From Candidatus Saccharimonadota bacterium (GTDB lineage Bacteria; Patescibacteriota; Saccharimonadia; Saccharimonadales; Saccharimonadaceae), in NCBI GenBank assembly GCA_017613135.1, contig JAGAEN010000008.1, positions 1 through 51,490 of the forward strand: DNA of 51,490 bases, read 5' to 3'. The notes under the pieces were generated by a model. That model made no database searches. It was given only the letters and a program-made list of their open reading frames with translations, and was not told where the DNA came from. Each line of letters opens with the position of its first letter. Position 1 is the stretch's first letter. Position numbers and translations under genes: made by a program. This document shows positions 1 to 6,885 of the stretch, one piece after another.

Positions 1-204
1 CGGCGTATCAGTAATAGCCGTCATTGAGCAGGACTGATTTACTGTTACCGTAGCAGTAGAAACTGAAGCGTCATCCGCGTGTGCCACCGACGTCACGTTA
101 GTAAGCACCAAGGCCGAAAGAGTCGTAACCGAAAGGAGCAATAAAGACATCACGTGCAGTAAGCGGTCAATCATTTTTTGTTCTTCTAGTTTCATTTTAC
201 TCAT
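1..204 (-). CDS. N-terminus of a secreted surface protein (cut by window edge)
   Basis: The first 68 codons of a minus-strand gene whose remainder lies left of position 1. A short charged start (MSKMKLEEQKMIDRLLH) is followed by a hydrophobic stretch at about residues 18-36 and an Ala-His-Ala type cleavage region (AHADDAS), so it looks like a Sec signal peptide. The mature part begins Ser/Thr/Val-rich with a Cys (VTVNQSCSMTAI), a style seen in secreted beta-rich proteins of Saccharibacteria. The ATG at 204 is preceded by AGGAG about 8 nt upstream, which supports this start; the ATG at 208 is out of frame and stops at once. The style fits the missing N-terminus of a FISUMP-type protein such as the one at the right edge, but the function is not determined. 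Confidence 0.7.
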   Translation of the reverse strand, partial: MSKMKLEEQKMIDRLLHVMSLLLLSVTTLSALVLTNVTSVAHADDASVSTATVTVNQSCSMTAITDTP

Positions 205-319
205 CCATTATCTCCTATTAATATAAGCACTTTGCCTATACTCCCATTATAAGCCATCAATATCTTTTTGCCAAGCCCTTTTTTGTCAAAATTTATCATA
301 ATCCTCTCGCGCAATTTTC

Positions 320-350
320 CCCAGCAAAAAAGCCTCTCCCAAGGCTCTTT
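320..350 (-). terminator. Rho-independent terminator, copy 1 of a 31-bp exact repeat
   Basis: On the minus strand a hairpin (AGCCT / AGGCT) runs into TTTTTT. It follows the nuclease gene at 422-826. The 31 bp are identical to 879-909. The rest of the 205-421 gap shows no gene. Confidence 0.75.
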
Positions 351-421
351 CTAAGGAACAAGAGCAGTTGATCCAATTCAGTATCTTATACTCTTAATCC
401 CACACTCTCATTCTACACCCA

Positions 422-826
422 CTAATCTTTTATGTCAACCATTATTTGCTTTTTCGTCAAAACTTTTAGTCGCTTAATCCTAGAATGTTCCCCCTTAACA
501 AACTCCCTAGCCCGAGAAATGCCCTGCTCGTCTGTCATTTTAGCTCGGCTGAGATCCAATATTACATTTTCGGACTGGCCATCGGTCGCGCGAAGATTAT
601 TCTGAATGGTATGCTTACCACCACCCTGCGGAGATTTTAATTCCCAGCGCAGATTTGTTTTTAAAACATATAAATCTGGGGTTTTACTAGAATATCTCTT
701 CAAAAATACAATATCACTCTCGAAATAATTCGCAACAATCTTGGCTATTCTTTCTTCGTGCAAACGTGGCCTAGACTTGCCATGCTCCTCAAAATAAACT
801 TCGTATTGTTTTCCCATGCGCCCCAC
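422..826 (-). CDS. CdiA C-terminal tRNA-nuclease-like protein (orphan)
   Basis: A 134-residue protein without signal peptide or membrane segment. The middle reads TPDLYVLKTNLRWELKSPQ, then a KHTI...NNLR stretch and QSENVILDLSRAK. This arrangement (Asp, then E-x-K, then a conserved Gln-Ser...Asp-Leu strand) matches the PD-(D/E)xK-like nuclease fold of CdiA-CT tRNase toxin domains, which also occur in conjugative-element and phage proteins. The likely catalytic residues are D51, E58 and K60. The first codon is GTG at 826; an ATG three codons later (817) is an alternative, and AGAGG about 9 nt before the GTG slightly favours it. No immunity-like gene sits next to it. It is bracketed by two identical 31-bp terminators, which suggests it entered or duplicated as a unit. 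Family call by motif only. Confidence 0.6.
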   Translation of the reverse strand: MGRMGKQYEVYFEEHGKSRPRLHEERIAKIVANYFESDIVFLKRYSSKTPDLYVLKTNLRWELKSPQGGGKHTIQNNLRATDGQSENVILDLSRAKMTDEQGISRAREFVKGEHSRIKRLKVLTKKQIMVDIKD

Positions 827-878
827 CCTATCACACCTCTATCATATTTACAACCCCCCACCCGTCGCTAAACCTAAA

Positions 879-909
879 CCCAGCAAAAAAGCCTCTCCCA
901 AGGCTCTTT
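879..909 (-). terminator. Rho-independent terminator, copy 2 of the 31-bp exact repeat
   Basis: Identical to 320-350. It lies downstream of the DsbA-like gene (1105-1794) and upstream of the nuclease gene. The 827-1104 gap (278 nt) otherwise holds no gene. The ~60 nt before the terminator on the minus strand (about 910-970) resemble the ~60 nt before copy 1 only loosely. Confidence 0.75.
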
Positions 910-1104
910 TAATTTCTTTCTAGGCGGACACACTGCTAACCAAGATAACTCTACACTCTACCTAATAAAACTCTTTTTGCTCCGGCCTCTCTCAACGATG
1001 ATCGGCCCGAACCTAATCTTATTTTAGCATAGCCATAATCCGTGTCAATATTGATTTTTACGATTTTGATGTTGTAATTATATTTGACAAATACCGAAAA
1101 TATT

Positions 1105-1794
1105 TTACGACTTCAACCCGGCGTCAAAATACATCAATACATAGTCCCATCCCCAAGACAAATCAAATCCGCCCGAAGTATAATTATTAAACTTATAATA
1201 AGGCATCCCATCCACTAATTTCAAGGTCTTCTTCGCACTCGCCATCACTTCCTCTAGCACTTCGTCTTTTTCCATACAATCTTTAAAACTATCCTGTAGC
1301 CCCACTTCTTCACCTAGTTTTATCCAATAATCCTTCCCCAGTTTATTAAACTCATAAAACGCCGATTTCCCCGAATCTTTAAAATATTCCTTCCACACCC
1401 GCGTCACTGCTAGATTATAATAATCCCAGAACTTCCCCTCTTTTTTCGCACAGAAAATCCCTTCTGCGCCATAACGTGACTCCGGAGATTTCGACTCCCC
1501 ATATTCATATAAGAAATCCGACAGCCGTATTTCCACCAGAATATCATTTTCCTCAATATACCGCTGGAACTCTTCCTCGTGCTCAATAATCGCATTCTCA
1601 AAAGCAATACAATACGGACAAGCAATGTCCGAATAAATAATAAAGTAATTCTTCGCGTCCATATTCCCCACCGTCATCTCCGGGTCCCAGACTTTTTCCG
1701 CATTTGATGGCTTGCTAGTCATACTTGTCACGATTGCTGCAAGTATCAAACCCACTACCGCCACCACGCCAATAATTCTAAGCGCTTTTTTCAC
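1105..1794 (-). CDS. DsbA-like thiol oxidoreductase, membrane-anchored
   Basis: A 229-residue protein with one N-terminal hydrophobic segment (about 7-25) that anchors or exports it. It is followed by a thioredoxin-fold domain with the active-site motif C59-P-Y-C62 in the context YSDIACPYCIAFE. The spacing and the long helical insertion afterwards (Glu-rich, then FCAKKEGKFWDYYN) are typical of DsbA-type disulfide oxidoreductases or isomerases rather than thioredoxin. The expected cis-Pro loop is probably VDGMPYYKFN near the C-terminus. It likely introduces or shuffles disulfides in exported proteins; the FISUMP surface proteins in this window carry conserved Cys residues and are plausible substrates. 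It overlaps the upstream membrane-protein gene by 17 nt, so the two are probably translated together. Confidence 0.75.
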   Translation of the reverse strand: MKKALRIIGVVAVVGLILAAIVTSMTSKPSNAEKVWDPEMTVGNMDAKNYFIIYSDIACPYCIAFENAIIEHEEEFQRYIEENDILVEIRLSDFLYEYGESKSPESRYGAEGIFCAKKEGKFWDYYNLAVTRVWKEYFKDSGKSAFYEFNKLGKDYWIKLGEEVGLQDSFKDCMEKDEVLEEVMASAKKTLKLVDGMPYYKFNNYTSGGFDLSWGWDYVLMYFDAGLKS

Positions 1795-2428
1795 ACTCCT
1801 CCTTTTTCTTCAAATATCTTTCATTTACGATTATAACATAAGTTTCCTCGCCGATACGCTTTAAACTAAGAATCGCAATAACCACCGCAAGACATGTCAC
1901 GATATTTGAAAGCACCCCCACCATCGCCAGACCGCCGGTCGAAAAAATCGCCCCGAGTAGCGGCGTGAGCAGCGTCGTCCCACAAGTCGGACAACCCGCC
2001 CCCAGCGCAATCAACCCCGTGATAATCCCCGCCTTTTCCACATTCGCCGAGTTTGAAGTATCTTCGCCTTTGCTTACTCTCTTTTTCTGCCAGAGTAACA
2101 CAATCAGCCCGATCAGCACCCCCTGAAGTAGAGCCAGTAGAAACACCGGCACCCATTCACCAAAAACCATATTCACGCCAAACACACCAATCAATGCATC
2201 CCCTAATATCTTCATACTCCCAGAGAACCCTACCGCCCCCATCAGCTCAAATTTCGAAAACCCGCCCGCGAGAAGATTAATCAACATCCCAAACAACAAA
2301 AACGCCGGCACAAATCCTGCCCAAAATCTCCGCTCCTTAGTCGCAAGCATTATACCCTTGCCCGCCAGCACAAACTCGTCGCACCACTTGCGCCAATTAA
2401 ACCCCTTTTTACGAGCCTCCTTGCTCAC
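1778..2428 (-). CDS. Polytopic membrane protein with intramembrane CPTC motif
   Basis: 216 residues with about five hydrophobic segments (roughly 36-54, 62-84, 92-113, 132-158, 164-185). The fourth begins with GAGC146PTC149GTTLLTP, a CxxC at the membrane edge followed by a Pro/Gly-rich helix. I do not recognise a named family. The CxxC and the 17-nt overlap with the DsbA-like gene suggest a quinone-linked or relay thiol partner, the job done elsewhere by DsbB or VKOR, to which it has no visible similarity. The start is a GTG at 2428 preceded by GGAGG. A TATAAT box sits at 2456-2461, so this pair has a real leader of about 25 nt, unlike most genes here. Confidence 0.6.
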   Translation of the reverse strand: MSKEARKKGFNWRKWCDEFVLAGKGIMLATKERRFWAGFVPAFLLFGMLINLLAGGFSKFELMGAVGFSGSMKILGDALIGVFGVNMVFGEWVPVFLLALLQGVLIGLIVLLWQKKRVSKGEDTSNSANVEKAGIITGLIALGAGCPTCGTTLLTPLLGAIFSTGGLAMVGVLSNIVTCLAVVIAILSLKRIGEETYVIIVNERYLKKKEECEKSA

Positions 2429-2474
2429 TCTACCTCCACACTTACTATTTTTATTATTATAGCACTTCTTGTGC

Positions 2475-3746
2475 TTATTTAAACTCTTTTATGCGATAGC
2501 TTCCGTTTGCCACTTCGTCCTCGCCAAGCACTATCGCGTTCTTTGCTACCGCCGCCGCATATTTTAATTTATCACCTAATTTCTTTTCGCCTGCTACCAC
2601 CGTCACCTTCTCACCTTTCTCTCGCCTTTCTCTTGCCACCTTCATTGCAAATTCTAATTCATTTTCCGAAATCGGCACTACCGCCATATCTACCGGCTTC
2701 TCTATTTGACTTTTTATCAAATTATTATCAGCTAGAACATAAAATAGCCGTGTTAGTCCAATAGAACCCCCTACACCGGGGAATTTCTGATCAGTAAAAT
2801 ACCCAGCCAGACTTTCGTACCGCCCGCCTCCACAGACCGAACCCACCTGCTGATATTCCGGCAAATTAAACTCAAACACCGTCCCGGTATAATAGTCTAG
2901 CCCCCGCACAATCTTCATATCTGCCTCAATCTCTCCTTTATATCCATCAGCCTCAAGCATTCGCATCACCTGTTCTAATTCTTCCACGCCTTCCACAAAA
3001 ACTTCATTATTTACTCCGAGTTCTTTTAATTTCGTCGCCACTTCCTCGCGCTCACCTCGTATTTCAATAAACGCCATCATCATTTCCACCCGCTCACTAC
3101 CTAACCCGATTTCAGAAAATGCCTCTCTTGTCTTCTCCTCTGGTACTTTCTCCGCGTGGTCAATAATGTTAAAAATCTCGCCTGCTTTAGCCTCCAAATT
3201 ATATTCAGAAATTACGCCCGACAAAATCTTCCGATTCGATATCCTAGCGATGACCGGCGTATTCAGTTCAAATTCAAAAAAAGCATCAAGTAGTGTCGAT
3301 ATCACATCCGCATCATAATAAAGTGGCAAACTCCCCCGTCCCACCACATCTACATCACATTGATAAAACTCACGAAATCTCCCCTTCTGCGCCCGCTCAC
3401 CACGATAATTCCGCCCAATCTGCGTCACCTTAAACGGAAAACTTAGGTTACTCTCGTGCTCCACTACGTATCTTGCTAATGGCACCGTATGATCAAATCG
3501 AAGTGCCTGATCGGCATCCTCTGCCGCCTCCGCTGTTTTCACCACTTTATAAATTTGTTTCTCGGTATCACCCCCCGCCTTTGCAAGCAAAATCTCCGAC
3601 CTTTCAATCACCGGTGTCTCAATATGAAAAAACCCGTGCCGCCGATACACTTCGCTAATTTTATTTTTGATTTTATCAAATGTCGCTTGCGCTTCAGGCA
3701 TCAGTTCCTGCATCCCCGAAATCGCCGCCGTATTTATCTTTTTCAT
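2475..3746 (-). CDS. hisS: Histidyl-tRNA synthetase
   Basis: 423 residues, the usual length. Class II motif 2 is visible as NYRGERAQKGRFREFYQCDV. The HisRS-specific signature LDYYTGTVFEF lies near residue 287, followed by GGGRYESLAGYF and motif 3 GGSIGLTRLF. The C-terminal anticodon-binding domain (VDMAVVPISENELEFAMK to VANGSYRIKEF) is complete. The enzyme charges tRNA-His in the cytoplasm. The start ATG is exactly 6 nt after a TATAAT box, so the mRNA is probably leaderless. The gene follows directly after the terminator of the tRNA-Phe/Lys/Val operon and is transcribed in the same direction. Confidence 0.97.
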   Translation of the reverse strand: MKKINTAAISGMQELMPEAQATFDKIKNKISEVYRRHGFFHIETPVIERSEILLAKAGGDTEKQIYKVVKTAEAAEDADQALRFDHTVPLARYVVEHESNLSFPFKVTQIGRNYRGERAQKGRFREFYQCDVDVVGRGSLPLYYDADVISTLLDAFFEFELNTPVIARISNRKILSGVISEYNLEAKAGEIFNIIDHAEKVPEEKTREAFSEIGLGSERVEMMMAFIEIRGEREEVATKLKELGVNNEVFVEGVEELEQVMRMLEADGYKGEIEADMKIVRGLDYYTGTVFEFNLPEYQQVGSVCGGGRYESLAGYFTDQKFPGVGGSIGLTRLFYVLADNNLIKSQIEKPVDMAVVPISENELEFAMKVARERREKGEKVTVVAGEKKLGDKLKYAAAVAKNAIVLGEDEVANGSYRIKEFK

Positions 3747-3752
3747 AACCCC

Positions 3753-3758
3753 ATTATA
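3753..3758 (-). promoter_or_regulatory. -10 box of leaderless hisS promoter
   Basis: TATAAT on the minus strand, 6 nt before the ATG of hisS, with TGTGA upstream as an extended -10. Confidence 0.7.
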
Positions 3759-3770
3759 TCACAACGCAAC

Positions 3771-3790
3771 AAAAAAGCTCCACTGGAGCA
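3771..3790 (-). terminator. Terminator of the tRNA-Phe-Lys-Val operon
   Basis: On the minus strand TGCTCCAGTGGAGC forms a compact hairpin followed by TTTTTT, just after tRNA-Val and just before the hisS promoter. Confidence 0.8.
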
Positions 3791-3793
3791 ATG

Positions 3794-3870
3794 TGGTGGG
3801 CGACAGAGGAGTCGAACCTCTGACCTTGTCTACGTCAAAGACACGCTCTAGCCAACTGAGCTAGCCGCCC
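3794..3870 (-). tRNA. tRNA-Val (GAC)
   Basis: Acceptor GGGCGGC pairs with GTCGCCC. The anticodon loop TTGACGT sits on stem TGTCT/AGACA, and the T-loop TTCGACT is normal. Discriminator A and CCA are encoded. It is the third gene of a three-tRNA cluster. Confidence 0.95.
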
Positions 3871-3873
3871 AAT

Positions 3874-3947
3874 GATATGGTGAGTCGGGAGGGGCTCGCA
3901 TCGAGCGAAGCGAGATCCGACGCCCATTTTTTGTACATATCCGTCAG
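3874..3947 (-). repeat. Duplicated 3' end of tRNA-Lys plus hairpin
   Basis: Bases 3874-3898 repeat 3948-3972 exactly (25 bp), i.e. the T-arm/acceptor half and CCA of tRNA-Lys plus a few flanking bases. The rest of the 74-bp unit holds the hairpin GAGCGAAGCGAG and a short ATATCC/GGATAT palindrome. It looks like the residue of an insertion at the tRNA 3' end or of a partial tandem duplication. Confidence 0.7.
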
Positions 3948-3951
3948 GATA

Positions 3952-4028
3952 TGGTGAGTCGGGAGGGGCTCGAACCCTCGACACCGGGCTTAAAAGGCCC
4001 GTGCTCTAACCAGCTGAGCTACCGACCC
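3952..4028 (-). tRNA. tRNA-Lys (UUU)
   Basis: Acceptor GGGTCGG pairs with CCGACTC. The anticodon loop CTTTTAA on stem CGGGC/GCCCG gives UUU. The T-loop is TTCGAGC, and CCA is encoded. Its 3' part is duplicated immediately downstream. Confidence 0.95.
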
Positions 4029-4039
4029 AATTTTTAACG

Positions 4040-4115
4040 TGGTGGCGCCAACTGGACTTGAACCAGTGACACAAGGCTCTTCAGGCCTCTGCTCTACCAA
4101 CTGAGCTACAGCGCC
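4040..4115 (-). tRNA. tRNA-Phe (GAA)
   Basis: Acceptor GGCGCTG pairs with TGGCGCC (two G-U pairs). The anticodon loop CTGAAGA gives GAA. The T-loop is TTCAAGT, and CCA is encoded. It is the first gene of the cluster. Confidence 0.95.
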
Positions 4116-4125
4116 AATACCCCAT

Positions 4126-4131
4126 ATTATA
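4126..4131 (-). promoter_or_regulatory. -10 box of the tRNA-Phe-Lys-Val operon
   Basis: TGTGGTATAAT (extended -10) on the minus strand, ending about 10 nt before the tRNA-Phe 5' end. Confidence 0.7.
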
Positions 4132-4154
4132 CCACATATTTCGCCATTTTGAAA

Positions 4155-4907
4155 TTATTTTTTCTTAAGATAAGTCAAATAATACCCCCCACCCACAAAA
4201 ATCGCTCCACCAATAATATTACCCAGCGTCACCGGAAGCAAATTCCCAACTAAAAACCCAGCCACGCTCGGCCCCACCGCGCCTTCAAGTGAGGCCATAA
4301 ACATCCCCGCCGGCACATAAAACATATTTGCCACCGAATGCTCAAACCCACATAAAACAAATAGCATAATTGGCAAAAACACCGCCGCAATTTTCCCGCC
4401 CACCGAATCGGCAGCAAATGCCATCCACACCGCAATACACACTAGAAAATTGCACAATACCCCACGAATCATCGCCTCGGCAAATCCAAAATTCACCTTC
4501 GCACTCGCCGTCGCCATCACAGTATCAGAAATCGCATCAAACACTCCGCTCACCGCCACTAGTCCTGCTACTGCTACGGCACCAAGCAAATTCCCAAGAA
4601 ACACCAAAATCCAATTTTTCACTAGTCGCCCCAGCCCAAATTTCCGATCAAATAGCCCGATTACCATCAAATTATTCCCGGTAAATAATTCGCTTCCTGC
4701 TACCACCACCATCGCAAGCCCGGCCGGAAACACTAGCGCCCCCGCAATTTTCCCCACATATACATTCGCAAACGTCGCCCCCACTCCTGCCAGTGCAATA
4801 AACGCTCCCGCAAACATTCCGAGCATTATCATCTTCCACCACGGAAGATTCGCCTTTTTCTCGCCCACACTTGCCACCACTTTCGCTACCTCATTTGGTG
4901 CTAGCAT
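4155..4907 (-). CDS. Formate/nitrite-type anion channel (FNT family)
   Basis: 250 residues with six membrane segments and the internal two-fold style of FNT channels. The first half carries FAGAFIALAGVGA and the loop SELFTGNNLMV; the second half carries RGVLCNFLVCIAVW and the pore-histidine motif CGFEHSVANMFY, followed by NLLPVTLGNIIGG. FNT proteins conduct formate, nitrite, hydrosulfide or lactate/acetate. In a fermentative CPR cell, export of an organic acid end product is the likely job, but the substrate cannot be read from sequence. It has a genuine leader: TATAAT lies about 20 nt upstream and GGAGG precedes the ATG at 4907. Confidence 0.92.
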   Translation of the reverse strand: MLAPNEVAKVVASVGEKKANLPWWKMIMLGMFAGAFIALAGVGATFANVYVGKIAGALVFPAGLAMVVVAGSELFTGNNLMVIGLFDRKFGLGRLVKNWILVFLGNLLGAVAVAGLVAVSGVFDAISDTVMATASAKVNFGFAEAMIRGVLCNFLVCIAVWMAFAADSVGGKIAAVFLPIMLFVLCGFEHSVANMFYVPAGMFMASLEGAVGPSVAGFLVGNLLPVTLGNIIGGAIFVGGGYYLTYLKKK

Positions 4908-4935
4908 ATTACCTCCAATCTAACATCATTATATC

Positions 4936-4965
4936 AAAAATCCCCTCGTTTAAAAGGGGATTTTA
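4936..4965. terminator. Terminator between small membrane protein and FNT gene
   Basis: The inverted repeat AAAATCCCC / GGGGATTTT with A and T tracts on both sides lies after the minus-strand gene 4977-5387; the symmetry would allow function in both directions. Confidence 0.8.
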
Positions 4966-4976
4966 TTTCTTAATAA

Positions 4977-5387
4977 CTACTTTGAAGCTTTTTCAGTATT
5001 ACGCCAAATCTTAACAATTACCATCGCAAACTCATAAGCCGCGCGGCAGATAATTGGCCCAAGGAACAATTCAATAAAGAATCCCATCACATCGCCCAAC
5101 ACGACAGTAGCAATCGCTTGGAAGAAGATATACACCGTCGAACCAATATAAAACATCTTTAACAATGATTCGATGTACATATCTTTAAATGCCAAGAAAT
5201 TCTTTATCTTGCCACCAAAACCTTTAACGGCATCTTTCTTGTTGACAAACAAGAAAAATAGCAAAATAGCCGCAACGATAGAAACTACAAAGCCTACTAT
5301 CATCCAGTTAGTGACAAAATTCACCTTGCCTGTCGCAGCAGAAATCAAGCTATTACCACTGCTGAGTAATGATTCTAAGTCGTACAT
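4977..5387 (-). CDS. Small membrane protein, DUF4282-like
   Basis: 136 residues with two or three hydrophobic segments (about 27-48, 82-98, 100-118) and a conserved-looking core KDMYIESLLKMFYIGSTVY followed by FFIELFLGPIICRAAYEFAMVIVKIW. The pattern (membrane pair, then R-x-x-x-E-x-x-x-V) is reminiscent of small DUF4282 proteins, but this is a weak match from memory. No enzyme motif is visible. AAAGGAG precedes the ATG at 5387, and a -10-like TATGAT lies about 35 nt upstream, so it has a normal leader. It is transcribed alone and divergently from rarA. Confidence 0.55.
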   Translation of the reverse strand: MYDLESLLSSGNSLISAATGKVNFVTNWMIVGFVVSIVAAILLFFLFVNKKDAVKGFGGKIKNFLAFKDMYIESLLKMFYIGSTVYIFFQAIATVVLGDVMGFFIELFLGPIICRAAYEFAMVIVKIWRNTEKASK

Positions 5388-5458
5388 TTTTTATAACTCC
5401 TTTATTATTTATTACTTTTATCATAGCATAAATAATTTTATTTTGTAAAGATTTTTAT

Positions 5459-5464
5459 TATAAT
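5459..5464 (+). promoter_or_regulatory. -10 box of leaderless rarA promoter
   Basis: TATAAT exactly 6 nt before the rarA ATG; no Shine-Dalgarno between them. Confidence 0.7.
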
Positions 5465-5470
5465 ATTTTT

Positions 5471-6733
5471 ATGAATCGAGTTCCTCTCGCTGAAAGAATG
5501 CGCCCAACCAAATTAAAAGAAGTTCTCGGCCAAGACGAAATCATTGGCGAAGGTAAAATTTTGACTGAAATTTGTAAAAAAGGCGAGCCGGTTAATCTCA
5601 TTTTTTGGGGTCCTCCCGGCACTGGCAAGACTACCCTCGCTCGTATTCTTGCACGCGAATTTAAAGCCGACTTTGTCGAAATCTCTGCCGTCACTGCCGG
5701 CAAAAAGGATGTCGAGGCCGTCGTCGAACGCGCCAAAATCAACTGGAATCTCGGCACCCGCACGGTTCTTTTCGTAGACGAAATTCACCGTTTTAACAAA
5801 GCCCAGCAGGACGCTTTTCTTCCCCACGTCGAATCCGGCCTGATTACCCTAATTGGCGCCACCACCGAGAATCCATCCTTTGAAGTCATTTCCCCACTTC
5901 TCTCCCGCTCCCGCGTCGTCATCGTTAAACCGCTTTCTAAAAAAGACATCCTAAAAGTCCTCAAAAACGCCTGCAAAAAAGAGGGCATTATTATCAAATC
6001 TGAGGGAATACGGAGCGCGGCAGCGCGAGGACAAGCGCCGGCCGCCCGTGGCGACGGGCCGGCCGTACGCGGCCCGAAGATTGATAATGATGCCCTCTCG
6101 TTTATTGCTGAATTATCGAGTGGCGATGCCAGAAGTGCACTAGGTGATTTAGAGCTCGCCATTTCGCTAGCACCAGACAAAATCACCAAAGACGTCGTGA
6201 TTGAAGCCGCCGGCAAAAAACTCCCCGGCTACGACAAAAAAGGTGACAACCATTATGATACGATTTCCGCCTTTATTAAATCTATGCGTGGCTCTGATGT
6301 CGATGCGGCACTCTATTATCTTGCCCGTATGGTCGAAGCCGGCGAAGACCCCAAGTTTATCGCTCGACGTATGGTAATTTTTGCTTCCGAAGACATTGGT
6401 CTAGCCGGTAACGGTGCCCTATCTCTCGCCACCGCTTGTTTCCAGGCCGTAGAGCGCGTCGGCATGCCAGAGTCCGGCCTCATTCTCGCCCATGCCGTCG
6501 TCGCTTTATCACTCTCCAAAAAATCTCGCGCCACCACTGACGCCTGGTATACTGCTCTCGACCTTGCTCGTAAAACTAGAAACGAGCCAGTTCCTATTTG
6601 GCTCCGAAACGCCCCTACCAAACTCATGAAAGACCTCGGCTTCGGCAAAGGCCAAAAATGGGAATCCGGCTTCCACCTTGATAAAAACTACCTCCCAGAC
6701 ACCATCAAAAATGAGAAGATTTTCAAGAATTAG
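5471..6733 (+). CDS. rarA: Replication-associated recombination protein A (AAA+ ATPase)
   Basis: 420 residues. Walker A is GPPGTGKT (47-54), Walker B is VLFVDE (99-104), sensor 1 is IGATTEN (128-134), and the [13 protein letters not shown] sensor 2 region and C-terminal tetramer domain ([10 protein letters not shown]) follow. RarA/MgsA acts at stalled replication forks with the clamp loader and SSB. Residues about 171-209, between the sensor 1 and sensor 2 regions, are encoded by a GC-rich palindromic insertion (5981-6097) that gives an Ala/Arg/Gly/Pro peptide ([16 protein letters not shown]) absent from the family but kept in frame. It sits in a loop before the helix [18 protein letters not shown], so the protein may still fold. 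A -10 box 6 nt upstream supports the ATG at 5471. Confidence 0.95.
   Translation: MNRVPLAERMRPTKLKEVLGQDEIIGEGKILTEICKKGEPVNLIFWGPPGTGKTTLARILAREFKADFVEISAVTAGKKDVEAVVERAKINWNLGTRTVLFVDEIHRFNKAQQDAFLPHVESGLITLIGATTENPSFEVISPLLSRSRVVIVKPLSKKDILKVLKNACKKEGIIIKSEGIRSAAARGQAPAARGDGPAVRGPKIDNDALSFIAELSSGDARSALGDLELAISLAPDKITKDVVIEAAGKKLPGYDKKGDNHYDTISAFIKSMRGSDVDAALYYLARMVEAGEDPKFIARRMVIFASEDIGLAGNGALSLATACFQAVERVGMPESGLILAHAVVALSLSKKSRATTDAWYTALDLARKTRNEPVPIWLRNAPTKLMKDLGFGKGQKWESGFHLDKNYLPDTIKNEKIFKN
5981..6097 (+). repeat. In-frame palindromic insertion element, copy 1 (rarA)
   Basis: The conserved core at 6004-6075 is flanked by inverted arms 5981-6001 and 6078-6097, which match in 19 of 21 positions. 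The core holds a small hairpin (CGCG-gcag-CGCG at 6016-6027) and a large stem around the loop GGCG. Same orientation as the host gene. 117 nt, i.e. 39 codons. Confidence 0.9.
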
Positions 6734-6885
6734 TATTAGAAAATTTTTGAGCATAAAGCAAGCCCAAGAACAAAAAACTAGTTTCACAGAACGAGCACGG
6801 AACTGAAATTCCGGCACAGTTCTGCCTGAAACTAGTTTTTTGTTCCTGGCGCGCAGCGTAGAGCGAAAAAATTTTCTAATACTAG
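6731..6885. repeat. Nested palindrome between convergent rarA and ABC genes
   Basis: The outer arms 6731-6749 and 6867-6885 are near-perfect inverted repeats that include the TAG stop codons of both genes. An inner stem pairs 6767-6791 with 6818-6845 around a 26-nt loop. T and A tracts suggest it terminates both transcripts. Far longer than the other terminators here. Confidence 0.8.

Noticed and set aside
911-1104. Possible small structured RNA (tmRNA or 6S-like)
   Set aside because: No tRNA-like ends, tag frame or long hairpin could be drawn; only the repeated terminator is convincing.
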